DNA from: Parastagonospora avenae f. sp. tritici 18332-5
Taxonomy: Eukaryota; Ascomycota; Dothideomycetes; Pleosporales; Phaeosphaeriaceae
DNA length: 64,000 nucleotides
NCBI GenBank assembly: GCA_022559985.1
Contig: JAFJTR010000023.1
Span: 62,001 to 126,000, forward strand
Direction: 5' to 3'
Below are positions 41,287 to 52,695 of this stretch, piece after piece. The stretch's first letter is position 1. Each line of letters starts with the position of its first letter. Both the position numbers and the translations under genes were made by a program. The notes beneath the pieces were generated by a model. That model was not told the DNA's origin and searched no databases. It saw only the letters and a program-made list of their open reading frames with translations.

Positions 41287-44200
41287 ATGGACCAAACACG
41301 GCGGCAGCGGAGGGAGACGAGCGCCGCGGAGGCCACCAAAGCAGCATACTGGGAGGATGGGCAGCGGGGCACCATCCGCGCAGTCACACCTGAGGCCACT
41401 TCGGACGACATCTCCACGTATGCCTCGTCGCCGCCCCAGTCGCCGCGCTCGCACGACAGCCAGGCCTCGCGCACCAATGCGAATACCAATACCAATACCA
41501 ACAACGCGAACAACCCGCGGAACTTTGTAGCCCGCGCAAACTCGTCGGACCCGGACTACGCCCACCGCAATGGCGGCCGCGAGCAGATCAGGCCGCGAGG
41601 GCGCACGCTTGAGGAAAAGGGCACGCGCGACCGCTCTCCGCCAAACTCGTTTGTTACGGGACGCCATCGCATAGGCTCCGTCGCCAGCACCTCGTCCAAC
41701 TTCCAGAGCCTCCAGGAGTCGGTTGTGACTTCCATCGGCCACCCGTCCACCATCTCCCCGACGACTCACGTGCCGCCCCGACCCGCCAGCAGCAACACCC
41801 GCGGTCGCCTCGCGAAGCAGACCCCGCGCGCTACCTCGCCCTCCGGATCGCCCTCGAATGGCCCGCCCGAGTCGTGGGTGTCGCCCGTGCCGGCATCTGA
41901 TGCCAGGAAGCTCAAGGCTCTCATGCGCCAGACAGTCGGGAAGATGCAAGGCCTGCTAGCTTTCAGAAGAGGCGAGGCAAACCCGTGGGCGCTGTCATTC
42001 TGCTACATCAACGACGAGACCGGCAGCCTGGTTTACGAGCCCAAGAACGATACCACCTACACGCGCACACTGATCCCAGATCTGCGTGGGTGTCGCGTAA
42101 AGAGTGCATACGATGGCGAGGCATACACGGCATACATCCACGTAACGGTACACAACTCGAAGCTAGAAGTTCACTTGCGACCCCCGACCCAGGATGAGTT
42201 TGACTCGTGGTTTGCGGCGCTTTTATGCTGGTCGCCCATGCGGCCCAAGGGAATCCAGAACAGAATGGCCAAACCGCAGCCCCCGGCGTTGATGGAGCGG
42301 CGACTGGCCGACAGCAGGCGACACTCCGAGGTATCCCTCCTGAAAGACTCGCCCAAGAAGGAAGCCCCGATCATCAAAGTCGGCAAAATGATATACTGGG
42401 ACACGAGTGTCACGTACAGCAGCAATACTGGGACGACAAAAGCCCCGGCTTCCGGATCTGGGTCGAGGCCGCAAGCTTATCGAGTGCAGAGCCATGGATC
42501 CCGGCGGTGGAGAAGAGTGTCCTGCACTCTGCGCGAGAACGGAGAACTCAAGCTCTACTCTGACACAGATGTAACGCTGGTCTCGACCATTCAGCTCTCT
42601 CAGCTTTCGCGATGTGCTGTTCAACGGCTGGATGCCTCTGTCCTGGAGAACGAATTTTGCATTGCCATATACCCGCAGTATACCGCCACGTCTTCTGCAC
42701 TAACATTGTTACGGCCTATCTTTCTGTCACTGGAGTCGAGGGTTTTGTACGAGGTCTGGATTGTTTTGCTGCGTGCATTCACCGTCCCACAGCTGTATGG
42801 ACCGAAATTAGACACGCTAGCCGAGGATGGAACTCTTTCGCCCTCTTTTGGAACGCAAGACATGTTCAGGATGGAAAAGTCACTTTTCATACGGGTCATC
42901 GAGGCGAGGCTGATACCGCCAGTAAGCCCCAAGGTTGCCGATAATGTGACGCCCATCAGACCCTCTTCGTCTGCGACAACGAACCCTGGAGGATATCTCG
43001 TAGAAATCCTTCTAGATGGCGAGACTCGTGCGCGGACCATGGCAAAGAACGAGGGAACCACTCCGTTCTGGAGAGAAGAGTTCGAGTTTCTAGACCTTCC
43101 AGCTCTTCACACTGCTTCATTATTGCTCAAGAAACGGCCTCCAAGCTACTCGCGGACAGAGAAGAATGTTTTTGAAACTGTCACAGGCTCCGACCCTTAT
43201 GCGGCAGAAGGCGGCTACGCAGGGATAAGTTTTGATCAGACAGTCGGCAAGACAGATATTTATCTGGACGATCTCGGCCCGAATCAAGAGACGGAAAAGT
43301 GGTGGCCACTTGTCAATATGTATGGCAACAGCGTCGGCGAGGTGCTAGTCAAAGTCAGCAGCGAAGAGTGTGCGATACTTATGGCTCGCGACTACTACCC
43401 GCTTTCGGAGCTATTGCATCGATTCTCCAACAGTCTCACTCTACAAATCGCACAAATGAACACGAATGATCTGAAGAAGTTATCTGAGTACTTGCTGAAT
43501 ATCTTCCAAGTTTCAGGCGCGGCTGGAGAGTGGCTTTGTGCGCTGGTAGAGGAAGAAATCGATGGTACACTGAAGGAATCACCGGCCAGTCGTCTTCGGT
43601 TCAGCAAAAGGCTTGGGTCGAGTGAATCAAGCGAATCAACACTTGGAACATTCGTCTCAGCGAGCGACCGTGAACTGTTCGTCCGAGATATGGGCAACAA
43701 TGCGAAGCTCGAAGCCAATCTCCTCTTCCGCGGCAACACTCTCCTGACCAAGTCACTGGACCTCCACATGAAGCGACTAGGCAAGGAATACCTCGAAGAG
43801 ACTCTCAGTGAGAAACTGAAAGAGATCAACGAAAAGGATCCGGAATGCGAAGTAGACCCAAACAAGGTCACCTCACCAAACGAGCTGGAACGCAACTGGA
43901 GACGCCTGGTCAATTGCACGGAAGAAGTCTGGCGGGCCATCTACAACTCGATTTCGCGATGTCCTCAAGAGCTGCGTTTGATTTTCCGACACATTAGAGC
44001 ATGTGCTGAAGATCGCTATGGCGATTACCTGAGGACGGTAGCCTACAGTAGTGTTTCTGGATTCCTATTCCTGCGCTTCTTCGTTCCGGCAGTGCTCAAT
44101 CCGAAACTCTTTGGCTTACTAAAAGGTCGGTCGTAGCTAATGTTTCGACGCTCTTCAATGACTGACTCACTTGTGTAGATCATCCAAAACCCAGAGCTCG

Positions 44201-45635
44201 AAGGACGTTTACTCTGATTGCCAAGTCCTTACAAGGACTTGCTAACATGTCCTCGTTCGGCACTAAAGAAGCATGGATGGAGCCAATGAACCAATTTCTC
44301 ACTTCTCACCGCCTCGAGTTCAAGAAGTACTTAGACGACATCTGTTCGGTATCAACCGCTTCTTCTGCTGCTGTGCCGATACCGCCATCGTATAGTACCC
44401 CGATCGCCATCTTACACCGACTTCCTCCGACGTTCAAAGAAGGCTTTCCTTCGCTACCCTATCTGATCGACCATTCGCGGAATTTCGCTATGTTGGTCAA
44501 TCTCTGGCTTGAGAACTCCGCCAAGTTCGCACACCACATCGAGGCGGGTGACGGTGATCTGTTACGATTCCACAACATTTGCGTATCCCTCAGCGAGCGC
44601 ACGAAAGACTGCCTTAATCGCGCGGAGCCAGCTGAGCGACCATCGTCTTCACTGAGTGTGAAGTGGGAGGAGCTTGTTGAACAATTGCAAGGCTCGACCA
44701 TCGAGACTGGGCGTGGAGCAGCTACACGAAACCGCAGTGCCATTCGAGAGGAAGAGTACGAGGGACCGCCCTTGTCTCCCAACAATGGTGAAGATGTCTC
44801 ATCTTCTAATGCAAGCACACCCATCACTATGAAGCCACCGCCAAAAACTCGGCATCAACAGAAGGCCAGCATATCCGCATCTCAGAGCTCCGTCAAAAGC
44901 ACGACCTCCGGCACAGTCTCTTACAGCAATCCCTTCGCTGCTAAACAAGCGCAAGGCCAGGCTCAGGGCCAGGGCTGGTCGAATAACTATGCTCCGTCTC
45001 CGATCGACTCCAACTCACAATCCGCCTCTGCCTCTGCAAGCGCATCCGTCTCAGCTGCCGAAGAAACACCTCCAGGATCAAGCGATGGTCTCCACATGGC
45101 ACCAGCACCTTCATACCCACAGACACTCTCACATCCAGCATCACAGGGCTCGTTCAACTACTCAAATCCTAACGTACACATCAACATGTCGAATCAGGCG
45201 AATCGATCTTCCAACACCATTGGACCCCCACCACGCAGTGCAGGTGGCGTGAGTGTCGAAGGGTCCGAGGACGGGAGTGTTCTGGAAGAGGAGTATACAA
45301 CCGCTCTCCCAGCATGGTCAGAGAAAGAGAAAGAAAAATCTGGCAAAGACAAGGAAAAGAAAGAACGCGGCCTCCGCGGCGTCTTACCGTTCCCTCGAAA
45401 GCGCAAAGACAAAGACAAGGATAAAGACAAGGACAAGGACAAAGAGAAAGACGAGAAAAAGTCAAAAGACAAGGACAAGGGCAAAGACCGTGACCGCGAC
45501 CGCGACCGCAGCACTGACCGCAACGGTAGAGACCGCAGCGGCTCCGCTCTCGGCGAGTACAGCGCACTAGGCAGTATCCGCGGCAAAGTGCATAGGGACA
45601 GACATGCTAAAGAGGATCGAGACGAGGAGTTCTGA
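41287..45635 (+). CDS. BUD2: Ras GTPase-activating protein, BUD2-like
   Basis: Stimulates GTP hydrolysis on a Ras-type GTPase. In yeast, Bud2 acts on Rsr1/Bud1 to place the polarity site. Exons are 41287-44125 and 44179-45635, with a 53-nt intron with CTAAT and TGTAG. The product is about 1431 residues: a disordered N-terminus (~1-210), a PH-like region, a C2 domain starting near 'MEKSLFIRVIEARLIPPVSP', and the RasGAP domain. The RasGAP domain has arginine finger 'LFRGNTLLTKSLD' (Arg815) and signature 'FLFLRFFVPAVLNPKLF', completed across the splice by 'LIAKSLQGLANMSSFGTKE'. All catalytic motifs are intact. The C-terminus is a disordered Gln/Ser stretch, then a highly charged KDKDKD/DRDRDR tail. 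The start is set at the first ATG in a coding-like frame; an upstream 5' exon is possible. Confidence 0.92.
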
Positions 45636-46690
45636 CTACATGGCTGGTTCACGGGCACGGTGCCCGGGTCGGATCGATCGCCGCAGCTCAACAAGCAGGA
45701 GGTCAAGAGGAGGAAAAGCGCGGGGGAGTTGTTGACCAAGGGGGCGTCGAATTGAATGGAATGGGACATACCATGGAGAGCAACAGGGAGTGCGACAGTA
45801 CGCATTATCTCAGAAACAGAAAAGGAGGATCTTTGACTCGCTCGCGCATTTGCATCGTTTCGGGAAAAGCCTGTACAAAGCACGAGAATAACTGCTTTTC
45901 CTCTTCTTTTGCATAGTTGTATAGGCGCAACGCGACACCAAACCCAGCTGTCTCTTCCTCCTTCTTCTCGGTGGTGGATATTTGAAATGACATAAGTTTT
46001 CTTTTATTTGCGTTAGAGCGACGATAATTGTTGGCATGTAGATGAACACAGGCGAATTTACATACCCAGTTGAGATGGAGAAAGGAATTGCAAATGGCAG
46101 AAATCCAATGATAAAAAGTCCGAGTTTGACATATTCCGATTCGACTTCAAGCTGTGATGAAGTTCAAGTAATTGCTTCCGACGCTCATTTCAAGGTGTGG
46201 AGGCTTTTGGGGCGCCTAAGTGTTGATCGGTCTTACATACTGGGGCGCAGCACGTTGGATGGGCTGTCAGACGCGGCACGAACGGGTGCTGCGGCTGAAC
46301 TGCGCATTGCGCATTCAAATATATAAGATTGCTTGCGCACGCCTACGTTGTGATCGTACATCTTTTGCGCATTCGTCGACATTCACGCCAGGATTTACGG
46401 ACAGCTACACGGCTTTGAAGAGTCGGGAAAGCCACGAACGGAGTCCAGATCAGCAAAAGATTATCGCTTCGAGCATTGTTCGCGTCGCATCATTTCGGAT
46501 TATTCGTCTCTTCGTGTCTCGCACAGAAGTCTGTCGTAATCACGCGGCATTACAACAAACGCGGCAGCGTGGCTGTGTTGTTCGAAACTCACAGGCAACC
46601 ATCATTATCAGCACCCTCCACTCCAACAACCCCCCCCCCCCCCACAAACCTGCCCAAACTCGAAATCCACCACATTCCCCTACCACCAAA
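45636..46690. other. Intergenic with poly-C tract
   Basis: About 1 kb between the RasGAP gene and a small downstream gene. A run of about 14 C lies near 46630-46643, just upstream of the next ATG. The plus-strand frame is open upstream of that gene but shows no family features. Confidence 0.5.
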
Positions 46691-47230
46691 ATGCCATCCC
46701 AAATACCCACACACCCTGAACCTTTCCCACGCATATCCAGCGACGACCACACATTCTCCACATTCGACTCCGACGCGACGATATATCATAAAATGAGTGC
46801 AGATGGAGAACCGTTATACACCGAAATCAACATCCCACTTCCACGCCTCCCATCGCCGTCACCGCCACAAACACCAACAAATCCAACACAGCCACCCTCG
46901 TCACATCTATCACCACCAACTGCATCCCTCTCCCCACCCCCCTCCACCCGTTCTCGCTCCCGAAGCTTCTCCTTCCGCCCACGCTCCTCCTCCATAACAA
47001 CCACCCCCTCGCGCCTCGTTAAGCCCTCGATCTTGAAGAGCCGAGAAATCGCTGCAGCGATGGATTTAGAGCAGAAAGGAAGGAGGGGGCGGAGTAGTAC
47101 GGTTGATGCGCTGGCGGTTGTGCCGGCGGTGTTGGTGTTGAGTGCGGAGTTGTTCACGCCGGGGGAGGGGGGGAGGAATGGTGGGGCGAGGGGCAAGAGG
47201 GGAGGGTTGGTGGAGGGGGGGATGATTTAG
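46691..47230 (+). CDS. Small disordered protein, function unknown
   Basis: 179-codon single-exon frame. It begins 'MPSQIPTHPEPFPRI' after ACCAAA, a good fungal start context. The middle is Pro/Ser-rich and basic ('RSRSRSFSFRPRSSS'). The more ordered C-terminal part reads 'RLVKPSILKSREIAAAMDLE' and 'VDALAVVPAVLVLSAELFTP', a pattern that resembles a conserved patch in uncharacterised ascomycete proteins. A short hydrophobic run there may be a helix rather than a membrane segment. The frame could start further upstream, but composition there is not coding-like. Function is not known. Confidence 0.65.
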   Translation: MPSQIPTHPEPFPRISSDDHTFSTFDSDATIYHKMSADGEPLYTEINIPLPRLPSPSPPQTPTNPTQPPSSHLSPPTASLSPPPSTRSRSRSFSFRPRSSSITTTPSRLVKPSILKSREIAAAMDLEQKGRRGRSSTVDALAVVPAVLVLSAELFTPGEGGRNGGARGKRGGLVEGGMI

Positions 47231-48273
47231 TGCTGGGAGGGAGGAAGCGAGGGATGGGGATGGGATGTAGATTCTGGTAATGAAGAGGGGGGAGTGATGT
47301 CAGATATGTTCGGGGCGAACTGAGATTCTTGGATATTTTGCTCGTAGGCATGGAGTCGCAAGTCTGTTCTTTCCAGCCAGGGTCCAGACGGTGTGGTGTA
47401 GTCGGTAGATATGTAATGAGATGATGATGTATGTAATTGACCAGAGTATATTAGACAGCTGCCATATCGTTATCTTGGACTTCACTGATTCTCTTTGCAA
47501 TGAAAGTATTCATTGACATTCTACTCTTTTGTCAACTGACTGCAAGATGGTATCGCAGCGTAACTAGACTCTGCCGCGGGGTAAGAGTTTGCCCTTTTGA
47601 ACACCAGGTCTTGATCAGAGAGTTAGAACCCGAGTGTTGGTTTATGCAAGAAAGTGCATTCTATCTCTCCTCCTCCTCTCTTTCATTTGTCTTGTTTATG
47701 CGCAATGCAAGAATCGTAAGTTTGCGCTGTTTCTATGCTAAAACAGTGATTGATCGATTGATTGGTCTGCTTAACGTTCTAGCTTCACTAGAACCTTGAA
47801 GGAATTAGGGGCGGCAGTATGACAATCAATAGGCCTTGACTTTAAAGCGGTAAACTATACCCCTACGGCAAACTCTGGATACTCTGCGGTAACCTACCTG
47901 CTATGGTTGAATAGATGATTATGCGACAACAGGGAACATTACAGGAAGAATAAAATCATATAATGAGCACCGTTGCTTAAGATTACCACTGTCGGATCGT
48001 GAGGATCGATAGGGACGTCGTCTGCTAAACACTGACCAACCAGCCGACTCGATCCTTGTTCGATCCTACTTCGGTCCGACTTGCGCTGCGCTCAGGTATA
48101 CCTTTGCAGCACCTACGTTCATAGATCTATGAATACCAATACTAGTCACCAAAAGAACCTCGTTGTTGTTATTCACCCGTACGATCGTACAAGGCCTACC
48201 AACAACCACTCCGATAAATCCAACATAAATACTCATTCTAATCGAACCCAATCATGCACACAGCGTTCCGAAT
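47231..48273. other. Intergenic, no gene recognised
   Basis: About 1 kb. Short frames only; no repeat or RNA gene seen. Confidence 0.5.
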
Positions 48274-49798
48274 CTACGACCAATCGTAATACCCAACCGG
48301 AACACGCTCTCTCACGCACCCACCTTGCTCGCAAGCCTTCCACGCGCTCTTCCCCCCGCCTTTCTTCGGATCTTCGATACACATGATCGCAGGGCGATTA
48401 GGACAATGCAGCCACCCAACATCTCCGCTCGGGCCTTTCCCATTGAGACCTTCAAACGTACAGTCCTGCTCATACCCCTTCAATCTAAACGACTTATTGA
48501 CATTGATTCACGGCGGATTCCAGCCATTAGCCACTGGTGCGCCATCGACAGAAAAGGTAGAACCGCTGCACGCATCGACAGCTTTGCCGGGCGTGCTTCG
48601 AAGAAGTGCCATTTCTGCCATTGCTCGGCGCCCGTGTTGGTAAATGATTCGTAGATGATCTGAAGATTATTTGGTTTGCCTTTTACAGGCGGTGCGGAAG
48701 GAGATCCGGGTTGCCAAATACCACTCAGAGCCATCATCCTCTTGGTATCCCATCATTGGAGCTGAAGCTAGGAGGACAGTCGCTGTCTCATCGTATTTCC
48801 AGATCTCTGATAGCAGCCAATGGACGTGAGGCAAAATCTCGTCGATTGGCGTCCCGTTCTGAAGATCTTTAGCGCTCATCATAATCGGAATGATTTTCCC
48901 TATTTTGGCTTGGAACTCCCTAGTACTTGCAGCCCAATGAGCAGTCTCTCTGTACCATCTTCCTTCCGGATAGATCTCATGACCGACATCGTTGGTGTAG
49001 CCGGTACGTTGCGAGCCGATGAAGTCGTTCATGAACGGTCTGTTATCGAAGTTCTCGGCGTGATCGAGTTCCCTTTTCAGATATGGGATGAAACCGTAAC
49101 ATTGTGGATCTCTGTAGTCATAGCCTTCCCCAAGTGCAGAGAAACCACCGATGCACAAGATACTGAATCTCTTATCTGAGAGTTTCCACTGATTTTGGCG
49201 TCGATATAGGGTAGCTTTTAGTTCATCTACCTCTGCTCTGAATTCATTTGGAGTAGGGTTGAAAGTCTTGATTATGTTCTCGTTTGTTAATAAATGCACT
49301 CGGTCCTCTGGATCAAACGGCGGTCCTTCTGGTCTGATGGCTGGATCGGAGTTGAGCCGTGGTTTACCCAGTCTACCAGGCTCCCAAGTAAATGGATATC
49401 GTTCTAGAACAAGATCCAGATATGTTTGATTGTTCTCTTGATTCGACTTTAAGGGAACCTTGAGCAGATGCCAAAATCAGGTCTCGGCGTTCGTTCTGTC
49501 GGGTCCCTTGACGCCATCTCTACAGAACCTGTGGTCCATGTGTCTCCAGTCCACGTTCACCCAATGTACAGGTGAAACGAAAGTTCGAACCTCCTTATCT
49601 CTACTGATGTATTTTGTGACTGGCCCGTTCTTGAGATCGATCCAGTAACTGCAAGACCTCATTCATCTCTTGCACCTTGTGGTTCAGGGCCCTCCTGAGG
49701 TCCTGTTTGAGGGTCGGTGCATAAGGGTGCAGCTCCAAGGATTCATGAAGTACCCTTACAGACTGATCAATTTGATTAGGGTCCCAATGTCCAAACAT
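48274..49798 (-). pseudogene. Decayed SGNH-hydrolase-like gene with Cys-rich C-terminus
   Basis: A long minus-strand coding trace is broken several times. From 49798 it reads 'MFGHWDPNQIDQSVRVLHES'. It shifts near 49660 to 'YWIDLKNGPVTKYISRDKEV', meets TGA (49477-49479) and continues in frame as 'LVLERYPFTWEPGRLGKPRL'. It then enters an SGNH/GDSL-like core: 'FSILCIGGFSALGEGYDYRD', 'NDFIGSQRTGYTNDVGHEIY' and 'LPHVHWLLSEIW'. The usual GDS is changed to 'GGFS', and a clear catalytic Asp-x-x-His end is not seen. After a further shift come 'QIIYESFTNTGAEQWQKW', a TGA (48508-48510) and a cysteine-rich tail ('FRLKGYEQDCTFEGLNGKG' to 'CVRERVPVGYYDWS'). The hydrolase assignment is moderate. The decay is clear. 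Confidence 0.6.
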
Positions 49799-49902
49799 TA
49801 CTTAGTTCTTGGTTCTCAGGTTTAACTTCGCGGACAAACACTGGTGTACCTCCGAGCCTATGGAAGACTGCTCACAAAAACAACATTCATGGAGGCACAA
49901 GA

Positions 49903-51006
49903 ATGGCTGACAGCGACGACGATGACTACGGCGACGTCGACGCTTGGTTCTTTAGCCTTTACACCACAAGAGTTGGTGTTGGAAACCCTCCTCTGACTTT
50001 GACTGCTACAGTGGATAACACCTGGAGCACCTTCTTTGAGCCTTCCTCCAATTGCTCCTACGATCCAAACAAACTCCGTTACTGCGAAATTCACCCCCTA
50101 TACAACTCCTCGCTCTCTTTGACTTACCGACCACACTTGGACCCTACTAGCGTGCTCTACGTCGGCCTGCACACAGAAGGAGTCGTCTCACAAGATAGCA
50201 TCCACGTCGCGGACATGGAGATCAAATCTCACCTTTTTGAGGAAGCGACAATGTGGTATCCTGACGTTTGCATAGCTGATCATTTGTTCGACAGTGCTCT
50301 GGGCCTTTCTCTTTTCCCTTCCCGCAGTAGCGACGGACCAAATGATTTCATAGCGACAAGTCCCTTCCAAAATATGATGGAGCAGAAGCTCCTAGACCGC
50401 AACGTGTTCTCGCTTAGGGTTGGGCGGACTGACGAGGAGGCAGGCGAACTTAGGCTCGGAGGTCTTCATAAGGAGCTGAAAGACATAGACATGGTTGAGG
50501 TGCCACTCAATCACAGCCGAAATTCATCGGACTACCCGTGGGATTACTGGACCATGAACGGCTGGCAGATCTCAGTTGCAGGCATGTCGTTCTCGCCAAA
50601 TGGCTCTGAGGATATCACGCCGGTCCTCGAGACACCTCAGATTGCCGTAATATCATCCTTGTGGCCATGGATTGGATTGCCTACCGACGTGGTAAAGCAA
50701 ATCCACAAAATCATTGGCATACACTATAGCTTCCACTGGGTCCAGTGCGATAAGAGAAGCGAGCTTCCAAGTTGGAAAATCACGTTCGGACCAGAAAGAG
50801 AATTGATCACTTTGATTCCTTGGGACTGTCTGATCGAAGTCCACGACAGGGTGTTCGAGCAGCTTAAGTGCATGTCTGCCCTCTTTCCTTTAGAACAATA
50901 CGGAGACGAAGGCTTCATAATACTGGGTCAGCCGGTTTTGAACGGATTGCACAGCGTGTTCGATGCGGACAGGAAGAGCATCTCGTTCGCGAATCGACCA
51001 CTTTAG
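49903..51006 (+). CDS. Aspartic-protease-fold (A1) protein lacking catalytic motifs
   Basis: Intact 367-residue frame with pepsin-family layout. It has 'VGVGNPPLTLTATVDNTWST', where active enzymes have a VDTGSS-like motif, and 'FDSALGLSLFP', matching the 'DGILGLG' region. It also has 'FSLRVGRTDEEAGELRLGG', matching 'FSFYL....GEL.FGG', then 'MNGWQISVAGMSF', and ends 'GFIILGQPVLNGLHSVFD', matching the 'ILGD.FLR..Y.VFD' end. The second catalytic motif D(T/S)GTS is replaced by 'AVISSLWPWIGLPTDVV'. The first keeps Asp but not the Thr-Gly. It is therefore probably an inactive homologue. No signal peptide is seen before 'MADSDDDDYGDVDAWFF', unlike most fungal A1 proteases, unless an upstream exon is missed. 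The role may be binding or inhibition, which is speculation. Confidence 0.75.
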   Translation: MADSDDDDYGDVDAWFFSLYTTRVGVGNPPLTLTATVDNTWSTFFEPSSNCSYDPNKLRYCEIHPLYNSSLSLTYRPHLDPTSVLYVGLHTEGVVSQDSIHVADMEIKSHLFEEATMWYPDVCIADHLFDSALGLSLFPSRSSDGPNDFIATSPFQNMMEQKLLDRNVFSLRVGRTDEEAGELRLGGLHKELKDIDMVEVPLNHSRNSSDYPWDYWTMNGWQISVAGMSFSPNGSEDITPVLETPQIAVISSLWPWIGLPTDVVKQIHKIIGIHYSFHWVQCDKRSELPSWKITFGPERELITLIPWDCLIEVHDRVFEQLKCMSALFPLEQYGDEGFIILGQPVLNGLHSVFDADRKSISFANRPL

Positions 51007-51555
51007 AGATCGCGTTCACAACCTGACAGTGTCGCCTAGAGAAAAGGTTTTCTGAAAACGTCGCGATGGGCAAAAATGAGACTGCGAGTTAACATGCAGG
51101 TACGAGGGTGGAAGAGCAAAAAGAGGGACAAGAACATTCAACAGCGGGGGCTCGCCAGTGATTACCCACCTCTATATAAGCTAAGCTAGGATGGTGAAAA
51201 ACAATGCAATACATAGTTTATGTTACCTAAGGTTGACCCTGCTGATAGACTAGTTGCTATCTATAGTAGACACTCTTGTCAGACATGAGCGAGGCTGGGC
51301 TGTAACACAGGCTCGGCTGGAATGGTAGTGCATGGAATGGACAGTGCAGCTGGTCGCCTAAGAGCGGGGAATAAAACCACCTGTTAATAGATCAGACGAC
51401 AACAAGAGCGATCAATCACTTCATAATCAATATCATCAAGAACCCTTTAAATCTGACACGTCCACATAACCCCGACTCATGCCGAAATCCAGCGCAAGTC
51501 GGCGCTCCCGAATCCCCAGCCTCAATTTTCTTAATTCCTCGCGCGTGAAGTCAGA
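51007..51555. other. Intergenic, weak LTR-like signals
   Basis: No gene. Around 51170-51420 there is a CTATATAAG box, TGTTACC and TGTAACA words and an A/T-rich end 'atcaatcacttcataatcaatatcatcaag'. This arrangement is reminiscent of a solo LTR. No target-site duplication was identified. Confidence 0.3.
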
Positions 51556-52144
51556 TCACTTCGTTCCTCCCATGAAGAGTTGGTCCAGACACGGGATGGG
51601 GCAGTATTCGCGCAGGCTGTCGGCGAAGCGGACTTGCACACACCCAGCGCTCTTTCGATAAATCTCGATCAGCGGCAGGATATCGACCATGGTCATGCTC
51701 GGGTGGCCAGCTGGACGCTCGATGTTGATGAGCAGATTGGTATCTGTGGGGTGCGGGCCGGTGAGGAACGTGGCGATGTATAAGGGCAGGGCGGTGTGGG
51801 AGATACTGTGGACTGTTTGCGCGAGGTATAGGGGGAGGAATTCTTGCCGAAGGAGATGGCAGGTTTGCGTTAGGGCGCGGAAGTGCTGGGGGTAGGGCGG
51901 ACATGCGGGACCAGCTGTACGGGGTTTGGAGGCGGAGGGGTGGAGGATGTTGAGTGGATGTGCTTCTACAGCGCAGGCGTATATAATGTTGCGGAGTTCT
52001 TGAAAGTTGCCAGTCAGGGGTGAGAGAAGGGAGTGAGGGGTGGAGTGTACCGCCAGGGAGTCTCCATAGTGGTGATGTCTCATGTAGGTGTGATGTCTGC
52101 TCGTTAAGCAAAACGGCAATGGGCTGTGGGTGTGGGTCATCCAT
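51556..52144 (-). CDS. Small 'ELRN-IYA' protein (F-box-associated-like family), paralogue 1
   Basis: Predicted 178-residue protein. Exons are 52144-52051 and 51998-51556, with a 52-nt intron (GTACAC to TTTCAAG). The splice produces 'WRLPGELRNIIYACAVEAHP', which lines up with 'LSLLGELRNHIYACCHENH' in the gene at 57180 and supports the model. Downstream 'FRALTQTCHLLRQEFLPLYL' matches the paralogue's 'FLGLTQTCQQLRTEFRPLHM'. This 'LP.ELRN.IY' plus 'L..TC..LR.EF.P' layout is common in Dothideomycete genomes and resembles the start of F-box-like proteins, but a true F-box is not clear. It ends earlier than the paralogue, at 'LDQLFMGGTK'. Function is unknown. Confidence 0.75.
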
Positions 52145-52695
52145 GGTGTATAGCGATCAAGATTCGACGAGCCAGAACGATTGTGGGTAAAGACATCAAT
52201 ATCTCTGCCGTAAGGTAGGACAATCTTATATGCGAATGTGAAGTTGAGGCGGTGCGTTACATACCCACCACAAGCTGTACGAGAGCGTTCTTATCTCACG
52301 AGCGTTAGACCGAGTCTAAAAATAACCTTAATCTCACGACCTCCTCCCCACAGCAGGCTGCCCTACCATCATCTCACAGAGGCAGAACTTGAAATGGTGT
52401 ATAAGGTAGTATTACTGTTCAAGTACATCGCACGGTGTATATCATATCTACCGAAAACGAAGTGCAGCGCACAAAGGCGCTTCAGAATTTCTATGCAATG
52501 CGAGCTGCAAACTCAGACATGTCCCGGATCCCGCGAATCTTCGCTGATCAACAGGCATCGAGCAAAAAAAGACAGAAAGCCTCCCAACCCATTTCCCATC
52601 CATGTTCCTCCCAAGATATTATACAATGCCGAAAGTGGCTAACAGAAACAAGAACTACACTACCAAATGTGTAATGAAGAAGGAAAAGAAAGCGT
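52145..52695. other. Intergenic, no gene recognised
   Basis: About 550 bases. It holds the upstream region of paralogue 1 and the 3' flank of the C2 protein gene. A short plus-strand frame (to about 52670) has no recognisable features. Confidence 0.5.

Noticed and set aside
40921..41949. 342-codon minus-strand frame
   Set aside because: It lies opposite the GC-rich N-terminal part of the RasGAP gene, is Arg/Gly-rich without domains, and is a composition shadow.
43395..43940. 181-codon minus-strand frame
   Set aside because: Antisense of the conserved RasGAP domain; no independent features.
45194..45883. 229-codon minus-strand Ser/Leu-rich frame
   Set aside because: Mirror of the KDKD/DRDR-coding tail of RasGAP; the repeated codons create an open antisense frame.
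48000..48100. tRNA-like 'gttcgatcc' phrase
   Set aside because: No acceptor stem or anticodon arm could be formed around it.
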